Assembly: GCF_039542225.1 (NCBI RefSeq)
Contig: NZ_BAABHS010000023.1
Span: 83,448-147,447, forward strand
Direction of reading: 5' to 3'
Length of the DNA stretch: 64,000 bases
Origin: Yinghuangia aomiensis
GTDB taxonomy: Bacteria; Actinomycetota; Actinomycetes; Streptomycetales; Streptomycetaceae
The translations under genes and the position numbers were made by a program. The notes beneath the pieces were generated by a model. That model saw only the letters and a program-made list of their open reading frames with translations. It had not been told where the DNA came from and did not search any database. Shown in pieces: positions 17,029 through 25,515 of this stretch. The first letter of the stretch is position 1; every line of letters starts with the position of its first letter.

Positions 17029-19155
17029 GTGCTGCGCGGGGTTGTCGTGCGGTGGTGGGTACTGGCGGTGAGCGTGCTGTCGGCGGCAGGTGCGTTGTCG
17101 ACTGCCGGAGCGGCGACGGCACCGCCGTCGTTGGACACCGCGGCGCGGATCACCGTCTCACCGCGACAGGCCGACGTCGGCACCACGTTGGAGATCCGCG
17201 GCACCGGCATGCGCGGCTGCCCGGACGGCAGCATCGACGTGTTCCTGCTGTGGCATCCCGACGGCGGCAACATGGGCGACTACCGGTACCTCCTCGCCGC
17301 CGGCCTCCCCATGAACGACGCCAACGGCCACAGCTTCACCCTGCGCCACAAGGTCACCGAACAAGAGGTGGACAGCAACCAGGTCCAGGCCGTGTGCCAC
17401 GCCGCCGACCGGAAAGCCTCCGCCGGCGTCCCGGTCGTGGTCCCGGTGGAGATGACCGGCCGGTCCCAGGCGGCCGGACGCCCGTCCCGCGCACCCATCG
17501 CACCGCCCGCGAACCTCCCCGCGAACTCCGCGACCGCGGTGCCGTCGTCCGGACTGCCCGGGTCGACTTTCGTGGTGTGGATCAAGGCGTCGTGCCCGCG
17601 CGGCGACGACATGGCGTCGCTGCGGAACAGCATGTGGGCGGCGTGGGACGAGACGGACCTCCTTCCGGACGACGCACCCTCGACCGCGACCGGCACCGAC
17701 GGCATCGACCGGGCCATCCGGCTCCAGGTCCCGGTCAGCGGCACGCGCGGCCCCCACAAGATCACGGTGCCGTGCGTCAGCGGCCACGACACCCGCGAGC
17801 TGACGACCACCTTCACCGTCACCCCCACCGAACTCGCCGTCACCCCGCGGAACCCCGCACCCGGCGGCCGGTTCCACGCCACCGGCAAGTACTTCACCGG
17901 CTGCGCCGATGCCGGTGCGGGACGCACCGGCGAGATCGCCCTGGCCCTCGGCTCCCGCGAGATCGGCCGCACCCAGGTCGCGGCGGACGGCAGCTTCGAC
18001 GCCGACCTCCTCCTGCCCGCCGACGCCACCGGAAACGTCCCGCTCACCGCGGCCTGCACCATCGACCACTTCGACGGCACCGCACAAGCCGCGCTCACGC
18101 TCGCGTCGGCCGCCGCCCCCGCACCGGACACACCGCACAGCAAGGGCGCCCCACTCGCCCCCGGACGCTCCGCATCCGCCGCGCAACTCCCGCAGCCCGC
18201 CGACGTGTTCCACCACCCGGGCACGGTCGCCGCGGCCGCGGCCGGCTCGACGATCGCGATCGCGGTCGTCGGGGCGGGCGCGGAGATCGTGAACCGCACC
18301 ATCGAGGAGCAGCGCCAACGGATCCGCCGGTTCTTCCGCCCGGGCGGCCGGGCGCCGCGCCGCCACCCGCGCTTCCCCAAGCTCCACGTCCTCGCCTTCG
18401 TCCTGCTGTCCTCCCTGTTCGCGCTCGTCGCCGACCCGGGGCTGGACTTCGACCGCGGGACGCTGACACTCGGACTGGCGATGGCGGTCGCGGTGCCGCT
18501 CGGCGTGCTGACGTACGCGGCGAGCGCGGAAGCATACCGGCGCCGGGTGAGCGGGATACCGTCGGTGCCGTCGCTGGTGTGGGGCGCGCTCGGCATCGCG
18601 GCGCTGCTCGCGGTGGTGTCCCGGCTCGCGGACCTGACACCGGGTTACGTCTTCGGACTGGTCCTGGCGTTCACCGCCCTCGGAGCACGGGCGCTGACCC
18701 CGGCGCAGGAAGGACGCGCGGTCGGGATCGGCGCGCTGCTCCTCGCGCTGCTGGCCGGCACGGCGTGGGTCGCACGGATCCCCGTGCACGCGGCGGCGGG
18801 CGACGCCGCCCACCCCGGGTTCTGGCTGGTCTTCGGCGAGGACGTCCTGACGCAGACGTTCGTCGGCGGCGTGGTGGCCCTGGTCTTCGGCCTACTGCCG
18901 ATGCGGGGCCTGGACGGCGGTCTGCTGTGGAGCTGGAGCAAGACCGCATGGCTGGCGCTCTACGCCGCGGCGACGTTCCTGTTCGTCCTGGTCCTGACCG
19001 ACCCGGCGGGCGTCGTCGACGGCACCACCACGGCCATGCTGGTCCGCACCGGCGTCATCTTCGGCGTCTTCTTCCTCGGCTCCCTGGCGTTCGCCGCCTG
19101 GTTCCGCCTCCGCCCGGACCCGTCCCGGCCGGTGGCACCGCCCCCGGCCGTCTAG
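17029..19155 (+). CDS. Secreted/membrane-anchored protein with Ig-like repeats and seven-helix C-terminus
   Basis: About 708 residues, product unknown. A signal peptide (VVVRWWVLAVSVLSAAGALS... ATA) is followed by beta-rich repeats starting ITVSPRQADVGTTLEIRGTGM, SATAVPSSGLPGSTFVVWI and LAVTPRNPAPGGRFHATGKYF. These resemble bacterial Ig-like/IPT domains with paired cysteines (GCPDG, AVCHA; GCADA, AACTI). A Pro/Ala linker leads to about seven membrane helices (LHVLAFVLLSSLFALVADP, LGLAMAVAVPLGVLTYAAS, VWGALGIAALLAVVSRLA, YVFGLVLAFTALGARAL, and others). Start is uncertain: TTG 17026, GTG 17029, 17047 or 17068 are in frame; the GTG at 16975 is within a terminator. It is convergent with the next gene, 14 nt apart. 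Confidence 0.7.
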   Translation: MLRGVVVRWWVLAVSVLSAAGALSTAGAATAPPSLDTAARITVSPRQADVGTTLEIRGTGMRGCPDGSIDVFLLWHPDGGNMGDYRYLLAAGLPMNDANGHSFTLRHKVTEQEVDSNQVQAVCHAADRKASAGVPVVVPVEMTGRSQAAGRPSRAPIAPPANLPANSATAVPSSGLPGSTFVVWIKASCPRGDDMASLRNSMWAAWDETDLLPDDAPSTATGTDGIDRAIRLQVPVSGTRGPHKITVPCVSGHDTRELTTTFTVTPTELAVTPRNPAPGGRFHATGKYFTGCADAGAGRTGEIALALGSREIGRTQVAADGSFDADLLLPADATGNVPLTAACTIDHFDGTAQAALTLASAAAPAPDTPHSKGAPLAPGRSASAAQLPQPADVFHHPGTVAAAAAGSTIAIAVVGAGAEIVNRTIEEQRQRIRRFFRPGGRAPRRHPRFPKLHVLAFVLLSSLFALVADPGLDFDRGTLTLGLAMAVAVPLGVLTYAASAEAYRRRVSGIPSVPSLVWGALGIAALLAVVSRLADLTPGYVFGLVLAFTALGARALTPAQEGRAVGIGALLLALLAGTAWVARIPVHAAAGDAAHPGFWLVFGEDVLTQTFVGGVVALVFGLLPMRGLDGGLLWSWSKTAWLALYAAATFLFVLVLTDPAGVVDGTTTAMLVRTGVIFGVFFLGSLAFAAWFRLRPDPSRPVAPPPAV

Positions 19156-19169
19156 GGAGCCCTCGTTGC

Positions 19170-19976
19170 CTACGGAACGGGCGCGCTGCCGCCGGTCCAC
19201 TCGCAGAGCACGGTGAACAGGGCCGCGCCGGCGACCGCGGTGCGGACGCTGCGCAATCCGAGCGATCCGGCGAACACCCGCCGCGCCACGAACCACACGC
19301 CGACGAGGAGCAGCGGGACGTAGATCACCAGCGCGGCCAGCGCCAACCCCCATGGCGACACCGCGAGTCCGGCGATGGCAATCGGCCAGGCCGCGGTGGG
19401 GCGCGGGCGCGGCGTCTGCTGGACGACGTAGGCCAGGGCCGGAGCCAGCGCCCAATGCACCGGGACGGCAAATCCGCGCAACGCGCCGAAGACCAGCAGC
19501 AGGGCGCCGACCGGGGCTGCCCACACGGCTCCGGCGGGGATCTCGCGGTCGAAAATGCGGATCCGGTCGCCGTTGCCGTTGCCTTTGCCGTCGCCGTCGC
19601 CGTTTCCTCTGCTGTCGGCGGCGCTGTCGCGTCGCCACAGGAACCACGGCAGGGCGAGTCCGGGAGCCACTGCGCTGACCGGGCCCAAGAGCAATGCCAC
19701 GTACGCGATGACGCCCACGCGGCGCGGCCGTACGCCGAGCACGGGTGCGCCGGCGACGGCGATCAGCGGCCAGGCGATGGCGAGGAGAAAGAGCACGTTG
19801 TTGCCGGCCACCGGGCGGAGCGCGCCGGCGAGGACGGCGGTGGCGAAGGCCATGCCGACCGCGGCCGCGGGGAGGCTCCCGGCGATTGCGGCGGCATCTC
19901 TTGCGGCGGTATCGGTCTCGGGCGGGCCATCGGTGTGCGGAGTCGGGTGCTCGGTCGTCGCGCCGGTTCTGGGCAT
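19170..19976 (-). CDS. Multi-pass membrane protein of unknown function
   Basis: 268 residues with seven or eight membrane segments (for example AAAVGMAFATAVLAGALRPV, VLFLLAIAWPLIAVAGAPVLG, VGVIAYVALLLGPVSAVAPGL, GAVWAAPVGALLLVFGALRG, LALAALVIYVPLLLVGVWFVA). A cytosolic low-complexity loop of alternating Gly, Asn and Asp (GNGDGDGKGNGNGD) is encoded by a short 6-nt repeat near 19560-19610. The ATG at 19976 is preceded by GAAGGGGGA at good spacing; upstream extension to 20129 lacks coding character. It is convergent with the previous gene. No family was recognised. Confidence 0.65.
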   Translation of the reverse strand: MPRTGATTEHPTPHTDGPPETDTAARDAAAIAGSLPAAAVGMAFATAVLAGALRPVAGNNVLFLLAIAWPLIAVAGAPVLGVRPRRVGVIAYVALLLGPVSAVAPGLALPWFLWRRDSAADSRGNGDGDGKGNGNGDRIRIFDREIPAGAVWAAPVGALLLVFGALRGFAVPVHWALAPALAYVVQQTPRPRPTAAWPIAIAGLAVSPWGLALAALVIYVPLLLVGVWFVARRVFAGSLGLRSVRTAVAGAALFTVLCEWTGGSAPVP

Positions 19977-20499
19977 GCCGCTCACTCCCCCTTCGTGAAC
20001 GCGCCGGTTTTGGCGGCGGGCATCACCATTACAGCGTCCGGTCGTTGGGCCATGTGGCGCAGGGTGTGGGCCGGTTGGAGGAACTGCGGTCGCACACCTG
20101 TCTGACCGGGGCGGGATCGGGGGAGCCATGAGGCCGGTCGGTCCGGCGCCGGTCGGGGCGGGGGCCGGGGAAGAGACGGGGCAGGGATGGGGCAGGGCGA
20201 GTGGCGCGAGTGGTGAGCGGTGTCGTGGACGAGGCGCCGGGTGCTGCGACCGGACCGGCGGAGCCGGCGTGTTCGTCGCGGCTGTGCGGGGCGGCGACGC
20301 GGCCGGAGCGGCGGCCGGGGCATCCGCGGTGGCGGGTGACGGTGGCGGTGCTGCGGGAGTGTGCGGGTGGCGAAGGCAGCGTGCTGGTCGTGCCGTTCGG
20401 ACCGCGGGGGTCGTCCGAGCAGGTACGGGGGCCGCAACGCGCGCAGGAATCGCCCGGCCTGCCGGGGTTGCGCGCGCCTGACGGCCTTCCCGTGCTCCC
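19977..20499. other. 523-nt stretch between a membrane protein gene and the LLM oxidoreductase gene
   Basis: It contains the promoter side of the minus-strand membrane protein. Its right half (20201-20499) has plus-strand coding bias in one frame, annotated separately at low confidence. No tRNA, clear operator or terminator was seen. Confidence 0.4.
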
Positions 20500-20596
20500 T
20501 CAGGGGGCCAGTGTCAAGGCCGCGTCCAGCGGGCCCGCGTCCGGGCGGGGGTCGATGACGGCCAGGACCGGGACGGTCACGCCCGCGTCCACGTAG
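20201..20596 (+). CDS. Possible small hypothetical protein, doubtful
   Basis: A GTG-started frame of 131 codons whose first two thirds show the high G/C third-position pattern of real genes (for example RPGHPRWRVTVAVLRECAGGEGS, VLVVPFGPRG). The last 97 nt lie antisense to the end of the luciferase-like gene, which argues against it as drawn. AGGGATGGGGCAGGGCGA precedes the start. No family was recognised; it could be a decayed fragment. Confidence 0.25.
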   Translation: MARVVSGVVDEAPGAATGPAEPACSSRLCGAATRPERRPGHPRWRVTVAVLRECAGGEGSVLVVPFGPRGSSEQVRGPQRAQESPGLPGLRAPDGLPVLPQGASVKAASSGPASGRGSMTARTGTVTPAST

Positions 20597-21465
20597 GCCT
20601 GGATCTTGGCACGGCACACCTCCGGGCTGCCGTGCACGACCAGGTCGTCGACGAGTGCGTCCGGGACGAGTTCGAGGGCGCGTTTGCGGTCGCCCGCCGC
20701 CCACGCGTCCCACATCGGCTGCAGCAGCTCGCCGCGGCCCAGCCAGCGGTGGAACTCGGCGTACACCGGCACGTTGAGGTACGACGTGATCATCCGCCGC
20801 CCGATCGCCCGCACGAGCACCGGGTCGTCGATCGGGCAGACGAAGATCCGCGCGACGATCTCCTTGTCCGGACCGCCCTCGTGGACGTACGGCGCGACCT
20901 GGCGGACGTCCTCCGCGGACAGCCAGTTGACGATCGCCCCGTCGCCTTCCCGCCCGGCCAGCCGCAGCATGCCGGAACGCAGCGCGGCGACCAGGATCTT
21001 CGGCGGGGTCTGCGGCGGCCGGGTGAGACGGAAGCCGCGGACCTGGAACGTCTCGTACTTCTCGGTGACCTTCTCGCCGGTGAACGCGGCGCGCAGGAAG
21101 CGCACCGTGTCCCGGACCCGCTGGTACGGGCGGTCGAACTCGGCGTCGTTCCACGACTCGACGATCAGCTGCGACGCCGAGCCGATGCCGAGGTGGAAAC
21201 GCCCGGGCGCGAGGTCGGCGAGGGCCGCGGCGCTCATCGCGAGCGTCGCCGGGCCGCGGGTGTAGGGGGACACGATCGCGGTGCCGAGCCGCACATCGGG
21301 GTCGGCGAGCGCGGCGACGGTGAGCGGGGTGAACCCGTCGAAGCCGTCGATCTCCGCGGACCAGATGTCGGTGTATCCGGCCGCGGCCAGTTCGGCGATC
21401 AGCCTCGGATGCTCGGCAAGGGGTGCGTTGAGCGGGACGGTGATGCCGTACCGGTGGGCGGTCAT
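20500..21465 (-). CDS. LLM-class (luciferase-like) F420-dependent oxidoreductase
   Basis: 321 residues. The bacterial-luciferase-like TIM barrel is evident: YGITVPLNAPLAEHPRLIAELAAAGYTDIWSAEIDGFDGFTPL, LGTAIVSPYTRGPATLAMSAAALADLAPGRFHLGIGSAS, PPKILVAALRSGMLRLAGREGDGAIVNWLSAEDV, VHGSPEVCRAKIQAYVDAGV. In actinomycetes most such proteins use F420 and reduce or oxidise diverse small molecules; the substrate is not deducible. ATG 21465 is preceded by AGGGAGTGCGC. It is divergent from glutamate decarboxylase, sharing an intergenic region with a tandem 11-bp repeat. Confidence 0.88.
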   Translation of the reverse strand: MTAHRYGITVPLNAPLAEHPRLIAELAAAGYTDIWSAEIDGFDGFTPLTVAALADPDVRLGTAIVSPYTRGPATLAMSAAALADLAPGRFHLGIGSASQLIVESWNDAEFDRPYQRVRDTVRFLRAAFTGEKVTEKYETFQVRGFRLTRPPQTPPKILVAALRSGMLRLAGREGDGAIVNWLSAEDVRQVAPYVHEGGPDKEIVARIFVCPIDDPVLVRAIGRRMITSYLNVPVYAEFHRWLGRGELLQPMWDAWAAGDRKRALELVPDALVDDLVVHGSPEVCRAKIQAYVDAGVTVPVLAVIDPRPDAGPLDAALTLAP

Positions 21466-21589
21466 GCGCACTCCCTGGGCGTCGCTCGTTCGGCCGACCC
21501 ACAAGTACCACAGCGGAGCGCGGATGTGATCGGCGGACCGGTCGGCATGTCGTCTCGATGACGACCGGTTTTGCGGCATATGTTCGGAC

Positions 21590-21655
21590 TTCCGGGCGGA
21601 TTCCGAACGGATTCCGGGTGGGTTCCGGGTGGGTTCCGGGGAGATTCCGGCCCGG
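21590..21655 (+). repeat. Six tandem 11-bp repeats upstream of glutamate decarboxylase
   Basis: Six head-to-tail 11-bp units of the form TTCCGGGNGGA: TTCCGGGCGGA, TTCCGAACGGA, TTCCGGGTGGG (twice), TTCCGGGGAGA and TTCCGGCCCGG. The array ends about 20 nt before the ribosome site of the decarboxylase gene and about 125 nt upstream of the luciferase-like start. Spacing close to one DNA turn per unit is what an array of protein-binding sites would show. Confidence 0.8.
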
Positions 21656-21686
21656 TTCGGCGGCACGACGACTGCGGAGGCATGCG

Positions 21687-23075
21687 TTGGCACTCAAGCA
21701 CCCCGGCGGCCCGACGGGTCCGGACCGCGATGTTCCGGTCAACCCGCTCTACACGCGCGACGACATCCAGATTCCGCGCCACCAGATGCCGGAAGGCGAG
21801 ATCGAGCCGGACACCGCCTTCCAGATCGTGCACGACGAGCTGATGCTCGACGGCAACGCACGGCTCAACATGGCGACGTTCGTCACCACGTACATGGAGC
21901 CGCAGGCCGGCGCGCTGATGGCCGAGTGCCGCGACAAGAACATGATCGACAAGGACGAGTACCCGCAGACCGCGATCATGGAGCTGCGGTGCGTGTCGAT
22001 CCTCGCCGACCTGTGGAGCGCACCGGACGCCGAACGCGCGATGGGGTGTTCGACGACCGGGTCCAGCGAGGCGTGCATGCTCGCCGGACTGGCGCTGAAG
22101 CGGCGGTGGCAGCAGCGGCGCAAGGCGGCGGGGCTGCCGTACGACAAGCCCAACCTCGTGATGGGCGTCAACGTCCAGGTGTGCTGGGAGAAGTTCGCCA
22201 ACTACTTCGAGGTCGAGCCGCGGTATGTGCCGATGCAGGGCGACCGCTTCCACCTCGGCGCGCCGGAAGCCGTGGCGCTGTGCGACGAGAACACCATCGG
22301 CGTGGTGGCGATCCTCGGGTCCACGTTCGACGGGTCGTACGAGCCGGTCGAGGAGATCTGCGCCGCGCTGGACACACTGCACGCCGGCGGCGGGCCGGAC
22401 GTCCCGGTGCACGTCGACGGCGCGTCGGGGGCGATGATCGCGCCGTTCCTCGACCCGGACCTGGTGTGGGACTTCCGCCTGCCGCGGGTCGCGTCGATCA
22501 ACACGTCGGGGCACAAGTACGGGCTCGTCTACCCCGGCGTCGGCTGGGTGGTGTGGCGCGACGACGAGGCGCTGCCGAAGGAGCTGGTGTTCCGGGTCAA
22601 CTACCTCGGCGGCGAGATGCCGACCTTCGCCCTGAACTTCTCCCGGCCGGGGGCGCAAGTCATCGCGCAGTACTACAACTTCCTGAGACTGGGGCGGGAG
22701 GGCTACCGGCGGGTGCAGCAGAACTGCCGGAATGTGGCGACGTATCTGTCGGCGCACATTGCCGAGCAGGGGCCGTTCGAGCTGCTGACCAAGGGCGACG
22801 AGCTGCCGGTGTTCGCTTTCAAGGTGCGGGCCGAGGAGACGCGGTTCAACGTGTTCGACGTGGCGCGCGGGCTGCGGGAGCGGGGCTGGCTGCTGCCGGC
22901 GTACACGTTCCCGGCGGAGCGGACGGACTTGGAGGTGATGCGGGTGGTGGTGCGGAACGGGTTCAGCCACGATCTTGCGGATGTGCTGCTGGAGGACCTG
23001 CGCAGACTGTGCGAACGGCTCAAGGAGCAGCCTCATCCGATGGCGGGACCGGCGGCGGGCGGGTTCCATCACTGA
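21687..23075 (+). CDS. gadB: Glutamate decarboxylase (PLP-dependent)
   Basis: 462 residues, close to the usual 466 of GadA/GadB. It converts glutamate to GABA and CO2. Visible family blocks: NPLYTRDDIQIPRHQMPEGE, ARLNMATFVTTYMEPQA, NMIDKDEYPQTAIMELRCVSILADLW, GCSTTGSSEACMLAGLALKRRW, VPVHVDGASGAMIAPF and the PLP lysine in INTSGHKYGLVYPGVGW (Lys about 277). The start is a TTG at 21687 with a perfect GGAGG six bases upstream; other in-frame starts would read through the repeat array. Divergent from the luciferase-like gene. Acid-stress or GABA metabolism is the likely role. Confidence 0.95.
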   Translation: MALKHPGGPTGPDRDVPVNPLYTRDDIQIPRHQMPEGEIEPDTAFQIVHDELMLDGNARLNMATFVTTYMEPQAGALMAECRDKNMIDKDEYPQTAIMELRCVSILADLWSAPDAERAMGCSTTGSSEACMLAGLALKRRWQQRRKAAGLPYDKPNLVMGVNVQVCWEKFANYFEVEPRYVPMQGDRFHLGAPEAVALCDENTIGVVAILGSTFDGSYEPVEEICAALDTLHAGGGPDVPVHVDGASGAMIAPFLDPDLVWDFRLPRVASINTSGHKYGLVYPGVGWVVWRDDEALPKELVFRVNYLGGEMPTFALNFSRPGAQVIAQYYNFLRLGREGYRRVQQNCRNVATYLSAHIAEQGPFELLTKGDELPVFAFKVRAEETRFNVFDVARGLRERGWLLPAYTFPAERTDLEVMRVVVRNGFSHDLADVLLEDLRRLCERLKEQPHPMAGPAAGGFHH

Positions 23076-23144
23076 GGCGGATTTCGTCAGCGCGGTCGGG
23101 CTGGGACCTTGTCCACGCCGTCGTCGCTGGTTGATCATCCGGGC

Positions 23145-23462
23145 ATGAGAACCGAAGTCCAGGCCTTCGTCGCCGACGGCCCGCTGCCCGATTGGGACGC
23201 GAGCGAGGACGAGATCGACCGCCGCTGCAGCCGGCTCGACTCCATCGCCAAGCCCGTCACCCGCGCGGAAGCCCTGGCCCTGGCAAACTGCTTCGGCCCC
23301 GATGACTGCTACGGCGTCGCCTGGCCCCTGCTCCATCTCATCGAGACCGGCCCGAACCCGGTCCTGACCACCAAGCCCGCACCCGACGACAACGAATGGC
23401 GCCACAGGCTCTGGAAGCGCGCCGTCAATGCCGGCCTCGTGCAGGACGACTCGACGCATTGA
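23145..23462 (+). CDS. Small acidic hypothetical protein
   Basis: 105 residues, high third-position G/C, no recognised family: MRTEVQAFVADGPLPDWDAS opens it, followed by EDEIDRRCSRLDSIAKPVTRAEALALANCFGP, DDCYGVAWPLLHLIETGP and NEWRHRLWKRAVNAGLVQD. It is soluble and probably helical. The shape and acidity resemble small immunity-like proteins, but nothing proves that. It begins 70 nt after glutamate decarboxylase with no strong ribosome site, so it may be cotranscribed. Confidence 0.65.
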   Translation: MRTEVQAFVADGPLPDWDASEDEIDRRCSRLDSIAKPVTRAEALALANCFGPDDCYGVAWPLLHLIETGPNPVLTTKPAPDDNEWRHRLWKRAVNAGLVQDDSTH

Positions 23463-23583
23463 CATCGTGAGGTGTCTCCGGCGTTACCCGTCCGCTTCCC
23501 ACCGTGCTTCCTCCTCTGACGTCCCCCGCCCACGGTGGTTCCCTCCTCCAGCGCGTCACGCCTTCAGCGCCCCACTGCTGGTT

Positions 23584-23599
23584 GTTCGATTAGTCGAAC
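23584..23599. promoter_or_regulatory. Inverted repeat upstream of the TIM-barrel gene
   Basis: GTTCGA-TTAG-TCGAAC is a perfect palindrome with a 4-nt centre, about 90 nt before the start of the xylose-isomerase-like gene and in an unusually AT-rich stretch for this genome (TTGTTCGATTAGTCGAAC). It is a plausible operator; the binding protein is unknown. Confidence 0.4.
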
Positions 23600-23687
23600 T
23601 GGGGTGTCGAAAATTGCCTGTTTCTGGGGTAGCGTCGGGCGCCCGCCCTCGGACTCGCCGGGGGCCGCCGCGACGGGAGTGCGCGAC

Positions 23688-24500
23688 GTGCCGACGTTTT
23701 GCCTCAACACCTTCACGTTCTCGCCGTTCGCGGGGGCACCGAAGCCGGTCGACTTCGCGGAGCTGCTGGACGGTGTGCGCGCGGCCGGTTTCGAGGCGCT
23801 GAGTCTGGACGCGTTCACGCTGGCGGCGTACCGCGAGGCCGGCGCGTCGTACGAGCAGCTCGCCGCGCAGGTCGCCGCTGCCGGGCTGACGTGTCCGGAG
23901 ATGCTGGGCTTCGTGGTGGCGGAGGACGAGGCGTCGACGTTGGACGGGGCACGACAAGTCGCCGAAGCCATCGCGGCGTTCGGCGCGTCGTTCGCGCTGG
24001 GCATGGTGACGATCGCGCCGGATGCCCGGTGCCGCGACCTGTTCGCGGGTTGTGCGGAGATCATCGCGGCGGCGGGCGGGAAGGCGGCCGTGGAGTTCCT
24101 GCCGTTCAGCCCGGTGGCGACGGTTGCGGACGCGCGGGCGTTGGTGCGGCACGCGGGCACGGACCGGGCGGGCGTGCTGGTCGACTCGTGGCATGTCTTC
24201 CACGGGCCGGGCAGCCTGGACGACGTCCGGGCGCTGCCGGTCGCGGAGTTCGGCTATGTGCAGCTCGACGACCATCCGCGGGCGCTCGGGCCCGATGCCG
24301 ACCTGTACACCGAGTGCATGACCGGTCGCGTGATGCCCGGGGACGGGGTCTTCGATCTGGCGGCGTTCCGCGGGGCGGTGGAGGCGACCGGGTTCGACGG
24401 GGTGGTGAGCGTCGAGGTGATCAACCCGGAGCTGGCGGCGGCGGGGCCGGCGGCGTTCGCCGAGGCGGCGATGGCGGCGGTGCGCCGGGTGTGGAGCTGA
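23688..24500 (+). CDS. Sugar phosphate isomerase/epimerase (xylose isomerase-like TIM barrel)
   Basis: 270 residues of the AP-endonuclease-2/xylose-isomerase-like fold: LNTFTFSPFAGAPKPVDFAELLDGVRAAGFEALSLDAFTL at the start, then VAEAIAAFGASFALGMVTIAP, AAVEFLPFSPVATVADARALV, AGVLVDSWHVFHGPGSLDDV, FGYVQLDDHPRALG and GRVMPGDGVFDLAAFRGAVEATGFDGVVSVEVINPEL. The Glu (EFLP), Asp/His (DSWH) and C-terminal Glu (SVEV) fit the metal site of this superfamily. Substrate unknown. GTG 23688 is preceded by GGGAG at 8 nt; a GTG three codons earlier is possible. Confidence 0.85.
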   Translation: MPTFCLNTFTFSPFAGAPKPVDFAELLDGVRAAGFEALSLDAFTLAAYREAGASYEQLAAQVAAAGLTCPEMLGFVVAEDEASTLDGARQVAEAIAAFGASFALGMVTIAPDARCRDLFAGCAEIIAAAGGKAAVEFLPFSPVATVADARALVRHAGTDRAGVLVDSWHVFHGPGSLDDVRALPVAEFGYVQLDDHPRALGPDADLYTECMTGRVMPGDGVFDLAAFRGAVEATGFDGVVSVEVINPELAAAGPAAFAEAAMAAVRRVWS

Positions 24501-24537
24501 GGGCGGCGCGGCCACAGCGGTTTGACGTTTCCGAGAA

Positions 24538-24570
24538 TCGCTATCCGCAAAGCTACTTTCCGGATAGCGA
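24538..24570. terminator. Bidirectional terminator between convergent genes
   Basis: Arms TCGCTATCCG and CGGATAGCGA (10 bp, perfect) with a 13-nt loop, located between the stops of the TIM-barrel gene and the minus-strand DinB-like gene. Confidence 0.7.
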
Positions 24571-24585
24571 CTCCCGCCACAGCCA

Positions 24586-25248
24586 TCAGCCCCGGTCGGC
24601 CTCGGGCCGGCTCTCCCACCTCCACTTGCCGACGACGCGGTCGCGGCCGGCCAGGTCGGCGCGGCCGGTGGCCCACAGCAGGGTCCGCCATGGGTCGGTG
24701 TCCTTCGGCACGGCCGGGAACAGCCGGTCGCGGACCCGGGCGCACAGGTCGGCCGGGGGTTCGAACGCGAGTCCGAGACCGCGCGCGACATCGTCCACGT
24801 GTACGAGCGTCTCGATGACGCCCATCGCGGCGAAGCCTTCCGGGTCGGAAACTCCGTAGCTGTGGAACCCGCGCACGTCCGGGCCCTTGACCGCGACGAC
24901 CGCGGACAGCATGCCGCCGCTGACCTCGACGAGGTGGCACAACCCCGCAAGGCCGCTTTCGCGGTCGGCCCACAGGGAGTTCGACGGGCCTTCGGTGCGC
25001 GGCTGGGTCCACGCGAAGGGCGGGTAGTGCTGCGTCCAGGGGCGCGGCGCGGAGATCGCCGCGGCGTAGAACACCAGATCGTCGATGAGGTGTTCGACGG
25101 TTTCCCAGCAGGTCCAGGTGAGGGGTCCGGCGGCGGAGTCCCAATCGGCGTCGGTCGGGGCCGACTGGAACACGGCTACGGCAAGGGCGACGGCGTGGTC
25201 GACGTCGGCGGGAGCGACCGGGGTACGGTCGGCAAAGGCGTCAGGCAT
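24586..25248 (-). CDS. Maleylpyruvate isomerase/DinB-like protein
   Basis: 220 residues. The N-terminal four-helix MDMPI/DinB-like domain is suggested by the helix with TWTCWETVEHLIDDLVFYAAAIS and by GFAAMGVIETLVHVDDVARGLGLAFEPP, where the His residues (EH, H-V-D-D) are the expected metal ligands. The C-terminal portion ARVRDRLFPAVPKDTDPWRTLLWATGRADL resembles the usual tail of mycothiol-dependent family members. Specific reaction not deducible. ATG 25248 is taken as start. It is convergent with the TIM-barrel gene. Confidence 0.72.
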   Translation of the reverse strand: MPDAFADRTPVAPADVDHAVALAVAVFQSAPTDADWDSAAGPLTWTCWETVEHLIDDLVFYAAAISAPRPWTQHYPPFAWTQPRTEGPSNSLWADRESGLAGLCHLVEVSGGMLSAVVAVKGPDVRGFHSYGVSDPEGFAAMGVIETLVHVDDVARGLGLAFEPPADLCARVRDRLFPAVPKDTDPWRTLLWATGRADLAGRDRVVGKWRWESRPEADRG

Positions 25249-25380
25249 GCGCGCGACCCTAGCCGAGGGGCAGGTTGGCCGGGCCGGACATTTCCGGCCG
25301 AACAATCCGCCCACCATGCCACGCGTCTACGCGCCCAGCCCGCCACCCGCAAAGGCTTGAGGCGCGTGGCCGAACGGCCC

Positions 25381-25420
25381 GGCCACCCGGCCACCCGGCC
25401 ACCCAGCCACCCGGCCACCC
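25381..25420 (+). repeat. Five tandem copies of an 8-bp unit
   Basis: GGCCACCC repeated five times without gaps, with one substitution (AGCCACCC in the fourth copy). Confidence 0.9.
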
Positions 25421-25452
25421 GCGAGGTCGGTCGCCCGCCCGGCCGCTTCTCC

Positions 25453-25515
25453 GCTCGGCGCTCGGCGCTCGGCGCTCGGCGCTCGGCGCTCGGCGCTCGG
25501 CGCTCGGCGCTCGGC
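25453..25515 (+). repeat. Nine perfect tandem copies of a 7-bp unit
   Basis: GCTCGGC repeated nine times perfectly over 63 nt. Such arrays expand and shrink by replication slippage, so copy number is probably strain-variable. Confidence 0.92.

Noticed and set aside
16977..20105. 1042-codon plus-strand ORF
   Set aside because: Out of frame with the signal peptide, Ig-like and membrane segments at 17029-19155; Arg-rich shadow.
20128..20481. 117-codon plus-strand ORF
   Set aside because: Ala/Gly-rich, poor third-position bias; the 20201 frame is the better candidate.
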